Source: an uncultured bacterium
Lineage (GTDB): Bacteria; Actinomycetota; UBA4738; HRBIN12
DNA length: 5,992 bases
Assembly (NCBI GenBank): GCA_937881155.1
Contig: CALGFI010000072.1
Coordinates: 1 to 5,992 of the forward strand
Direction of reading: 5' to 3'
Shown here: one piece after another, positions 1 through 4,998 of the stretch
How the letters are laid out: each line of letters begins with the position of its first letter
How positions within the stretch are numbered: position 1 is the stretch's first letter
Position numbers and translations under genes: made by a program
Notes under the pieces: model-generated
What the model saw: the letters and a program-made list of their open reading frames with translations, nothing else
Database searches by the model: none
What the model was told of the DNA's origin: nothing

Positions 1-783
1 CTGCGTCGCCGGTCGACGAGGACCTTGGCGATCTCCTCCCACTCTGGCCCCTCGAGGAGCCGCACCGCTGCCGGGAACTCGTCGAGCGCGGTGTCGCGGC
101 CCTTCCGCCTGGTCGTGATGATCAGCTCGTGCGCTCCGGGAAGTCCTGGGATCGATTGCTCCTCGGGTCCCGGTTCGCGTTTGGAGAGCACGTACACCTT
201 CCCGTTGCGGTACGCGAACCACGCCGGCACCGACCGGCGGGTGCCGTTCACGTCGACTCCGACCCAGACCACGTCGGACTTCCGGAACCCGTCCTCGACC
301 TCGCGCGGGAGCTTCGTCGCCGCCGTCTGAACATAGACCGGGAGCTCGACCTCGCCGACGATCTCGCCCTCGAGGACGAACGACGCGAGGTAGGCGCCCG
401 TCTCGTCGAAGTGAGCGTCCGCAACGCGATCGGTCTCGATGGTGAGGTCCATGCTCCCGAGCATCCGGCGCACCTGCGGGCCCCACCGGTAAACAAGGCG
501 CCCGGAGGGTCCGTAGAACTGGACCTCCTCGGAGACGACGCCGGTCGGAACCTTCCACGCCCGGTACATCGTGAACGCGGTAGACCAGGCGCCCGGAGGG
601 TCCGTAGAACTGGACCTCTTCGGAGACGACGCCGGTCGGCACCTTCCACGCGCGGTAGATCGTGAAGGGGAGTGCGCGACCCGGCGAGCCGACGAGATAC
701 AGGCCGGGTGCGGCGCGCTCGCCATCGACCGCCCACACGCGGTCGTCCACGACGTTCGCGAAGACGAGCTCGCCGACCGGCAT
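1..783 (-). CDS. Unrecognised actinobacterial protein, frame broken by a 91-bp tandem duplication, 3'-truncated by the window edge
   Basis: I do not recognise this family. The ATG at 783 opens a sensible frame (MPVGELVFANVVDDR...) down to about 577. There a 91-bp tandem duplication shifts the frame by one base. The sensible reading then continues in a second frame (FTMYRAWKVPTGVV..., later VPAWFAYRNGKVYVLS and LIITTRRKGRDTALDEF) without a stop to position 1. With 91 bp removed, 692 nt (about 230 codons) read as one frame. The product would be soluble, with no signal peptide or membrane segment. The region with VGVDVNGTRRSVPAWFAY followed by GKVYVLS looks beta-rich; a split-barrel, flavin-oxidase-like fold is a weak guess. 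The gene lies 37 bp downstream of the metalloprotease gene on the same strand, so it may be co-transcribed, but a TATCCT hexamer lies 9 nt before the ATG and no Shine-Dalgarno is seen. It is either a real pseudogene or an assembly artefact. Confidence 0.6.
   Translation of the reverse strand, partial: MPVGELVFANVVDDRVWAVDGERAAPGLYLVGSPGRALPFTIYRAWKVPTGVVSEEVQFYGPSGRLVYRVHDVPGVEGSDRRRLRGGPVLRTLRAPCLPVGPAGAPDAREHGPHHRDRSRCGRSLRRDGRLPRVVRPRGRDRRRGRAPGLCSDGGDEAPARGRGRVPEVRRGLGRSRRERHPPVGAGVVRVPQREGVRALQTRTGTRGAIDPRTSRSARADHHDQAEGPRHRARRVPGSGAAPRGARVGGDRQGPRRPATQ
486..667. repeat. Imperfect 91-bp tandem direct repeat inside a coding region
   Basis: Two abutting copies occupy 486-576 and 577-667. 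They match at 83 of 91 positions by hand alignment. The differences are at 486/577, 492/583, 495/586, 528/619, 549/640, 561/652, 567/658 and 576/667. Every one falls on the third codon position of the minus-strand gene. Six are synonymous (Arg, Val, Leu, Glu, Val, Arg), one is Ile/Met, and the last lies at the junction. Each copy encodes nearly the same 30 residues, ending EEVQFYGPSGRLVYR. Because 91 is not a multiple of three, the second copy is thrown out of frame. Confidence 0.9.
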
Positions 784-792
784 CGGTGGGCA

Positions 793-798
793 AGGATA
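793..798 (-). promoter_or_regulatory. Candidate -10 element TATCCT for the broken minus-strand gene
   Basis: TATCCT reads on the minus strand at 798-793, 9 nt before the ATG at 783, and fits TAnnnT. With no Shine-Dalgarno in the gap, it could drive a leaderless or near-leaderless transcript. No convincing -35 was seen, and the gene could equally be transcribed from the metalloprotease gene upstream. Confidence 0.35.
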
Positions 799-820
799 GC
801 GAAGCGCAGCCCCTAGCTCG

Positions 821-2008
821 TCAGGCGCTCCGCGCCAACCACAGACGCGGCTCCTCGAGCTCGGGCAGCGATGGGAGCGCCTCGGCGCCCGACCACATGC
901 GCGAGAGCGTCGCCTCGTCGGTGAGCTCGACGACGGTGTCGCAGAACGCGCGCCCGAGCCGGTACTGCTCCCGCTTCACCTCGATCCCGACGAGCCGTTC
1001 GAGAACCGGATCCGTCCGCTCGCTCTCGCGGTAGCGCCGCATCGCCTCGTCGATCTGGCGGTACGAGCGGAGCATCGACGCGCCGAGCGAATGCATGACG
1101 TGATCGCCGTAACCCTCCGCGGCACTCATGAACGCTTGGATGCGACCGAGCTTCAGCCGCTGCTCGTCGTCGAGCACAGCACCGAAGATGCCCTCGTCGC
1201 CAGAGAACATGTCCTGCATCGCCTCGGGGTTCGACGGGTCGAGCGCTTGGAGCCGGCTCTGCAATCCCTCGACGTCGAGACGGAGCGTCGACGTGTAGTC
1301 GTCGAGGAGTTCGCGGAAGCGGGGGAGCGTCCACGACCGGGCGAACTCGAACCGGTGCGTCACCTCGTGGATCGCGACCCACGTGCGGAACTCCGTCGAG
1401 TCGAGGCTCCAGTCCTTCTCGAAGGCGGCGATGTTCGGGATGACGAAGAGCAGGGTGCCCGAGCCACCGGCACGCGGGAGCGCGATGTCGTACTGGCCCA
1501 GGACGTGTTGTCCGAGCGTTCCGAGCACCGTGCCGACCTGCGCGCCGAGCAGGAGCGGCGAGAGCTGTCCGACCAGTTGCGTCATGCCCCGCGCTTCCTC
1601 CGCCTCGGGCAGCGCCTCGCGCTGCGCGCGCACGACGGCGTCGCCGATCTTCGCCGCCGCCGGCTCGAGGAGAGCCCGGAGTCCCTCGATGTTCGCCTCG
1701 ACCCATCGCGAGCGCCGGACCGTCTCGACGCGCGCCACGTCGCCCGGCGGTTCGAGCCCGGTGAACTCGGCGACCCGGAGCTCCGCGACGCGCACCGCCT
1801 CCTCGAACGCGCGTTGGTCCTCCAGCGTTGGTGCCGGGTCCTCGGCCGACCACGACGCGGAAGCGATGCCGACCTGACGTGCGAGCTCCCAGTTGACGGG
1901 TCCGCTGGACGACGAGAGCACCCGCTGGATCTCGCGGAACAGCGGCACGTCGTTCCAGATGTCGCCCATTGGAACGCCGAACGGATTGTCCTCGGGTCGC
2001 TGGCTCAC
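821..2008 (-). CDS. Zinc-dependent metalloprotease, Zincin_2/DUF2342 family (TIGR03624/TIGR03883-like, F420-biosynthesis-associated)
   Basis: A 395-residue soluble protein with no signal peptide. It carries a zincin motif, HEVTHRFEF, with the zinc-binding HExxH at residues 214-218 and Glu215 as the expected catalytic base. The conserved stretch AEGYGDHVM (about 297-305) probably supplies the remaining zinc ligand. The N-terminal NPFGVPMGDIWNDVP segment and the overall length are typical of the actinobacterial DUF2342/Zincin_2 family. Some members are annotated as coenzyme F420 biosynthesis-associated, but the substrate is unknown and no F420 gene is in this window. The start is GTG at 2008: an ATG at 2016 is in another frame and meets a stop at once. 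TAGGAT lies 6 nt before the GTG and there is no Shine-Dalgarno, so a leaderless start is likely. It is divergent from moaE. In M. tuberculosis I recall the homologue (Rv3195) next to the PDZ protease gene, as it nearly is here. All key residues are intact. Confidence 0.9.
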   Translation of the reverse strand: MSQRPEDNPFGVPMGDIWNDVPLFREIQRVLSSSSGPVNWELARQVGIASASWSAEDPAPTLEDQRAFEEAVRVAELRVAEFTGLEPPGDVARVETVRRSRWVEANIEGLRALLEPAAAKIGDAVVRAQREALPEAEEARGMTQLVGQLSPLLLGAQVGTVLGTLGQHVLGQYDIALPRAGGSGTLLFVIPNIAAFEKDWSLDSTEFRTWVAIHEVTHRFEFARSWTLPRFRELLDDYTSTLRLDVEGLQSRLQALDPSNPEAMQDMFSGDEGIFGAVLDDEQRLKLGRIQAFMSAAEGYGDHVMHSLGASMLRSYRQIDEAMRRYRESERTDPVLERLVGIEVKREQYRLGRAFCDTVVELTDEATLSRMWSGAEALPSLPELEEPRLWLARSA

Positions 2009-2014
2009 ACGGCC

Positions 2015-2020
2015 ATCCTA
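2015..2020 (-). promoter_or_regulatory. Candidate -10 element TAGGAT of the metalloprotease gene (leaderless)
   Basis: TAGGAT reads on the minus strand at 2020-2015, followed by six bases (GGCCGT) and then the GTG start at 2008. This places the expected transcription start at or next to the start codon. There is no Shine-Dalgarno and no clear -35 hexamer. Confidence 0.5.
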
Positions 2021-2064
2021 CGGCCGCGACCCGGTTACGCCTGCGCGACGAGATACGCGGTCGT

Positions 2065-2070
2065 TACCAT
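2065..2070 (+). promoter_or_regulatory. Candidate -10 element TACCAT of the moaE-mreB pair
   Basis: TACCAT overlaps the ATG at 2069. Seven bases later comes an in-frame GTG at 2078. The same hexamer with a six-base gap precedes the GTG of the PDZ protease gene at 3958. If this is a true -10, transcription would start near 2077 and the working start codon would be GTG 2078 rather than ATG 2069. Confidence 0.45.
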
Positions 2071-2503
2071 GGGCCGCGTGCGCGATGACCTGCTCGTCGA
2101 CGTCTCGCCCAATGCGATCGTTCCCGAACGCGCGATCGGCTTCGTCGCCGATCCCGGTGCCGGGGGGATCTGCTCCTTCCTCGGTACCGTGCGTGATCAC
2201 TCCGACGCGGGCGACGTCACCGGGCTGACGTACGAGGCCTGGCAGGACCTCGCGGTCAAGCGGCTCGAGGGGCTCGGTCAGGAGCTGTTCGACACGTGGC
2301 CCGTACGCCGCGTCGCGCTGCTGCATCGGTTCGGCGATCTGGGGATCGGCGACGTGTCCGTCGCGATCGCCGTCTCAGCCCCCCACCGAGCGGCCGCGTT
2401 CGAGGCCTGCCGGCATGCGATCGAGAAGCTCAAGCAGGACGTTCCGATCTGGAAGAAGGAGCACCTCGTCTCCGGTGAGTCGAGTTGGGTGATGGGCTCG
2501 TGA
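2069..2503 (+). CDS. moaE: Molybdopterin synthase catalytic (large) subunit MoaE
   Basis: MoaE pairs with thiocarboxylated MoaD to convert cyclic pyranopterin monophosphate to molybdopterin, a cytoplasmic step of molybdenum cofactor synthesis. The 144-residue product matches the family in length and motifs. These are GAGGICSFLGTVRDHSDAG (about 30-48, with the conserved Arg42), the HRFGDLGIGDVSV segment (86-98), and the C-terminal IEKLKQDVPIWKKE with the two conserved lysines (Lys122 in LK, Lys129 in WKK) before the final SSWV. ATG 2069 is the usual choice, but an in-frame GTG at 2078 fits a leaderless start better; the two differ by only three residues. No moaD or other cofactor gene is in the window. 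The stop lies 16 bp before the mreB-like ATG, so the two are probably co-transcribed. A longer open frame upstream of 2069 is antisense to the metalloprotease gene and not coding. Confidence 0.93.
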   Translation: MGRVRDDLLVDVSPNAIVPERAIGFVADPGAGGICSFLGTVRDHSDAGDVTGLTYEAWQDLAVKRLEGLGQELFDTWPVRRVALLHRFGDLGIGDVSVAIAVSAPHRAAAFEACRHAIEKLKQDVPIWKKEHLVSGESSWVMGS

Positions 2504-2505
2504 CC

Positions 2506-2510
2506 GGAGA
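2506..2510 (+). promoter_or_regulatory. Shine-Dalgarno GGAGA of the mreB-like gene
   Basis: GGAGA lies 9 nt before the ATG at 2520, in the gap after moaE. It is the only convincing ribosome binding site seen at a gene start in this window. It fits an internal operon gene that cannot be leaderless, and it supports the 2520 start. Confidence 0.7.
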
Positions 2511-2519
2511 CGGCAGCTG

Positions 2520-3527
2520 ATGGGCCGCGATCTGGCGCTCGATCTCGGAACCGCGAACACGCTCGTCTACAGGCAGGGCGACGGCATCGTGTTCGACCAG
2601 CCGACGGTCGTGGCGATGAACACGACCACCGGCGAGGTCGTCTCGACGGGTGAGGACGCCTGGCAAAAGATCAGCGCGCGCTCGGGCAGCGTCGTTGCCG
2701 TTCGCCCGCTTCGTCACGGCGTCATGACCGAGTTCGACGTGACGCAGCGGATGATCGGGTCCGTCCTCCGCGGCGTCGGCGTTTCCAAGTTTCCCAAGCC
2801 GCGCGTCCTGGTCTGCATCCCGAGCGAGACCTCCGAGGTCGAACGCCGGGCTGTCGAGGAGGCCGTGCGGTCCGCGGGTGGCCGCGGCGTCGTGCTGGTC
2901 GAGGAGGCGCTCGCGGCCGCCATCGGCGCAGGCCTGCCCATCCACGAACCCGTGGGAAACCTGATCGTCGACATCGGAGGGGGCACGACCGAGATCGGCG
3001 TCGTCTCGATGGGCGGAGTCGTATCGGGGCTCTCGATCCGCGTCGGTGGATTCGACCTCGACGCTTCGATCAGGGAACACATCCGCGTGCGGTACGGCGT
3101 CGCGATCGGCGAGAAGGCGGCCGAACAGATCAAGATCGCGATCGGCTCGGCGGTCCCCTCGCCCCGGGCACGAGAGGCGATCGTCACGGGCCGGGAGCTC
3201 TCGTCGGGCGCGCCCCGCGAGATCCGACTCGGCGAGGACGAGGTACGTCAGGCGATGTCGCAGCCGGTCGGTCGGATCGTCGAGGCCGCTCGCCGGACGT
3301 TGGCCGAGGCGCCGCCCGAGCTCACGCACGACGTCCTGGAGACCGGAACGTTCCTCACGGGCGGCGGTGCGCTCTTGCGCGGTCTCGACCTGCTGCTCTC
3401 GCAGGAGTGCGAGGTGCCGGTGCACATGACCGATCGGCCGCTCGAGACCGTCGTGATGGGCGCCGGCGCAATGCTCGAACGCCTCGACGACTACCGGAGC
3501 TCGTTCCAGCTCGTCCGCCCCCACTGA
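2520..3527 (+). CDS. mreB: MreB/Mbl-family actin-like cell-shape protein
   Basis: A 335-residue actin-fold ATPase, the usual MreB length. The nucleotide-binding motifs are intact: phosphate-1 DLGTANTLVY (8-17), phosphate-2 VDIGGGTTEIGVVS (150-163) with Asp151, and the adenosine motif LTGGGALLRGL (279-289). CIPSETSEVERRAVEEA (99-115) and EKAAEQIKIAIGSA (198-211) are further MreB hallmarks. MreB forms membrane-associated filaments that guide lateral wall synthesis together with MreC, MreD and RodA. None of those partners is adjacent: the next gene downstream runs convergently and the upstream neighbour is moaE. This may therefore be a second, Mbl-like paralogue, or the lineage may have a dispersed set. 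Many actinomycetes that grow from the poles lack MreB, while Streptomyces keeps it. The start is supported by GGAGA at 2506-2510. The assignment to the MreB family is firm; the particular role is not. Confidence 0.92.
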   Translation: MGRDLALDLGTANTLVYRQGDGIVFDQPTVVAMNTTTGEVVSTGEDAWQKISARSGSVVAVRPLRHGVMTEFDVTQRMIGSVLRGVGVSKFPKPRVLVCIPSETSEVERRAVEEAVRSAGGRGVVLVEEALAAAIGAGLPIHEPVGNLIVDIGGGTTEIGVVSMGGVVSGLSIRVGGFDLDASIREHIRVRYGVAIGEKAAEQIKIAIGSAVPSPRAREAIVTGRELSSGAPREIRLGEDEVRQAMSQPVGRIVEAARRTLAEAPPELTHDVLETGTFLTGGGALLRGLDLLLSQECEVPVHMTDRPLETVVMGAGAMLERLDDYRSSFQLVRPH

Positions 3528-3536
3528 CCGGAGGCT

Positions 3537-3863
3537 TTACTGCGCCAGGAAGCGCTCGATCGTCAGGTTGATGAGGTGTCCCAGCTGGTAGATGCCGAAT
3601 GCCAGCGCGGCCGACCCGACGAACAGCAACGCCAGAAGCTCGACGACGCCCTGAGCTCGGTCGCGCCAGGTCGGGCCGGTGGTCGGCACGCGAAGGTACG
3701 TGTAGCCCGGCTCGGGCGGAAGCTCCGCGCGCACATCACCCTGTGACCTCGACTCCGGCTCGAAGCCGACCGGCACCGCCTCTTCGCGCGAAAGCCGCAC
3801 AGTCGCGAGGTATGCGCCGGCGCCGACGAGCACCGACGCGAGAACGACGACGAAATAGGCCAT
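3537..3863 (-). CDS. Small membrane protein with two predicted transmembrane helices, function unknown
   Basis: A 108-residue protein I cannot assign to a family. It has an N-terminal hydrophobic helix (about 2-22, AYFVVVLASVLVGAGAYL) and a second near the C-terminus (about 73-98, VVELLALLFVGSAALAFG). Between them is a roughly 50-residue linker rich in charged residues and prolines (ELPPEPGYTYLRVPTTGPTW). With two helices both ends should lie on the same side of the membrane. The hydrophobic pattern and ordinary composition make it a real gene rather than a shadow of another frame. The gene is convergent with the mreB-like gene (stops 9 bp apart) and divergent from the PDZ protease gene. TAGGCT lies 15 nt before the ATG at 3863, which would give a leader of only about 8 nt, and there is no Shine-Dalgarno. 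The position suggests an envelope role, but this is inference only. Confidence 0.75.
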   Translation of the reverse strand: MAYFVVVLASVLVGAGAYLATVRLSREEAVPVGFEPESRSQGDVRAELPPEPGYTYLRVPTTGPTWRDRAQGVVELLALLFVGSAALAFGIYQLGHLINLTIERFLAQ

Positions 3864-3878
3864 GGGGTGTTCGACCGG

Positions 3879-3884
3879 AGCCTA
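3879..3884 (-). promoter_or_regulatory. Candidate -10 element TAGGCT of the small membrane protein gene
   Basis: TAGGCT reads on the minus strand at 3884-3879, 15 nt before the ATG at 3863. The same hexamer precedes the UPF0182 gene at 4965-4970. No clear -35 was seen. Confidence 0.4.
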
Positions 3885-3945
3885 CCCCGCTCGGTTCCGG
3901 CTACACCAACGCCTCGCGGAGCGCGTTCATTCGGCGCAGCGCGCC

Positions 3946-3951
3946 TACCAT
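3946..3951 (+). promoter_or_regulatory. Candidate -10 element TACCAT of the PDZ/S16 protease gene (leaderless)
   Basis: TACCAT is followed by six bases (CGAGTC) and GTG 3958. The hexamer and near-identical spacing recur at moaE. There is no Shine-Dalgarno before the GTG. The site supports the 3958 start over an upstream GTG or ATG. Confidence 0.5.
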
Positions 3952-3957
3952 CGAGTC

Positions 3958-4935
3958 GTGCGCCGGTTCTCCCATGCATGGCTCGTCGTACCCGCCGCCG
4001 CCGTCGTCCTGGTTGGCGGGACCGTCTACCTGCCGTTCTATTCGCTCGGGCCGGGACCGGCCCGCGCCGTCCAACCGCTGATCCGCTTCGATGAGCGAAC
4101 GCGCTACGAATCCGACGGGACGTTCGTGCTCACGTCCGTCCGGTTCAACCAGCTGACGCCGTTCGGTGTCGTCGATGCTTGGCTCGACCCCGACGAGTCG
4201 GTGGTCTCTCGAGAAGAGCTGTTCGCACCCGGCGAGACCAAGGAGGAGGAGCGGGAACGCACCATCTCCGAGATGGATCAGAGCAAGCTCGATGCGGCGT
4301 ACGTGGTCCTCGAGGACCTCACCGACTACCCAGAGGAGCACGGCGACGGCGTGCTGATCCAAGGAGTCGTCGGAGGGTGCGCTGCGGACGGCGAGCTGTA
4401 TCCGGGCGACCTCGTCACGGCGATCGACGGGAGCGCTGTCGACACGGTGCTCGAGGCGAGACGGATCATCCGAGCCGCACCGGCGGGCAGCGGGCTGGAA
4501 TTCGACGTCACGGTCGAGGGCGATCGCGAGATGGTCTCGCTCGTTCGCGAGCCCTGCGGCGGCGAAGAGCGACCACTCGTCGGCATCTCGATGATCGAGA
4601 GCTTCCCGTTCGACGTCCGCATCTCGAGCGGCGAGATCGGCGGTCCCTCCGCCGGGCTCGCCTGGGCGCTCGGCCTCTACGACCTGCTCACCCCGGGCGA
4701 CCTCACCGGGGGACGCGCGATCGCTACCACCGGCGCGCTGGCCACCGACGGGACGGTGTTCCCGATCGGGGGTATCGAGGACAAGGTGGTCGGCGCGGCC
4801 AAGGCCGGAGCGTCTGTCCTGATCCTTCCGGAGGACAACCTCAGCGATGCACGCGCCGCCGGCCGGGAGGACGTGGAGCTGGTACCGGTCTCGACGTTCG
4901 CCGACGCGCTCGAGTTCCTGCAGAGCAACGCGTGA
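3958..4935 (+). CDS. Membrane-anchored PDZ domain and Lon-type (S16) serine protease, YlbL family
   Basis: A 325-residue envelope protease without an ATPase domain. From GTG 3958 the order is: short basic N-terminus and one membrane anchor or signal segment (about 7-28, AWLVVPAAAVVLVGGTVYL); a linker with an acidic/basic stretch (about 90-112, GETKEEERERTISEMDQSK); a PDZ domain (about 130-198, with LYPGDLVTAIDGSAV); and a C-terminal Lon protease domain (about 205-325). The Ser-Lys catalytic dyad is intact: Ser231 in GGPSAGLAWAL and Lys276 in FPIGGIEDKVVGAAKAG. The active domain should face the outside of the membrane. Relatives are B. subtilis YlbL, which helps remove the division inhibitor YneA after DNA damage, and mycobacterial Rv3194c (both from memory). 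The frame is open further upstream, to 3862, but the hydrophobic anchor then sits too far in, and the TACCAT-6 nt-GTG arrangement favours 3958. The gene is divergent from the small membrane protein gene and 63 bp ahead of the UPF0182 gene. Confidence 0.92.
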   Translation: MRRFSHAWLVVPAAAVVLVGGTVYLPFYSLGPGPARAVQPLIRFDERTRYESDGTFVLTSVRFNQLTPFGVVDAWLDPDESVVSREELFAPGETKEEERERTISEMDQSKLDAAYVVLEDLTDYPEEHGDGVLIQGVVGGCAADGELYPGDLVTAIDGSAVDTVLEARRIIRAAPAGSGLEFDVTVEGDREMVSLVREPCGGEERPLVGISMIESFPFDVRISSGEIGGPSAGLAWALGLYDLLTPGDLTGGRAIATTGALATDGTVFPIGGIEDKVVGAAKAGASVLILPEDNLSDARAAGREDVELVPVSTFADALEFLQSNA

Positions 4936-4942
4936 TGCCGGA

Positions 4943-4956
4943 CGTTCGATCGAACG
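4943..4956. promoter_or_regulatory. Perfect 14-bp palindrome CGTTCGATCGAACG, candidate operator
   Basis: The palindrome lies in the 63-bp gap after the PDZ protease stop, eight bases before the TAGGCT hexamer of the UPF0182 gene, so it covers the -35 region. A dimeric repressor or activator could bind there. It could also form a 5-bp hairpin with a GATC loop, but there is no T-run after it, so it is not a typical terminator. Short palindromes also arise by chance in GC-rich DNA. Confidence 0.35.
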
Positions 4957-4964
4957 GCCGATGA

Positions 4965-4970
4965 TAGGCT
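4965..4970 (+). promoter_or_regulatory. Candidate -10 element TAGGCT of the UPF0182 gene
   Basis: TAGGCT lies 28 nt before ATG 4999, giving a predicted leader of about 20 nt. The same hexamer is seen before the small membrane protein gene. Read-through from the PDZ protease gene remains possible. Confidence 0.4.
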
Positions 4971-4998
4971 GGCCGCCGCTTCCCGACGGCTGAGACAC

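Noticed and set aside
151..180. Possible second frameshift in the broken gene
   Set aside because: On recheck the second frame reads straight through (KREPGPEEQSIPGLPG), so the 91-bp duplication is the only frame disruption.
1091..2068. Open plus-strand frame upstream of and continuous with moaE
   Set aside because: It is antisense to the metalloprotease gene, is rich in Arg, Glu and Leu with no recognisable motif, and exists only because high-GC antisense frames lack stops. MoaE homology begins only after about 2069.
2430..3524. Open minus-strand frame of about 364 codons
   Set aside because: It is the antisense shadow of the mreB-like gene, with a charged low-complexity translation and no motif.
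3528..3536. Terminator between the convergent mreB-like and small membrane protein genes
   Set aside because: Only nine bases separate the two stops, and no GC stem with a T-run is visible on either strand.
4943..4956. LexA (SOS) box
   Set aside because: The actinobacterial and Bacillus box has GAAC first and GTTC second around a 4-bp centre. Here the halves are reversed, so it does not match.
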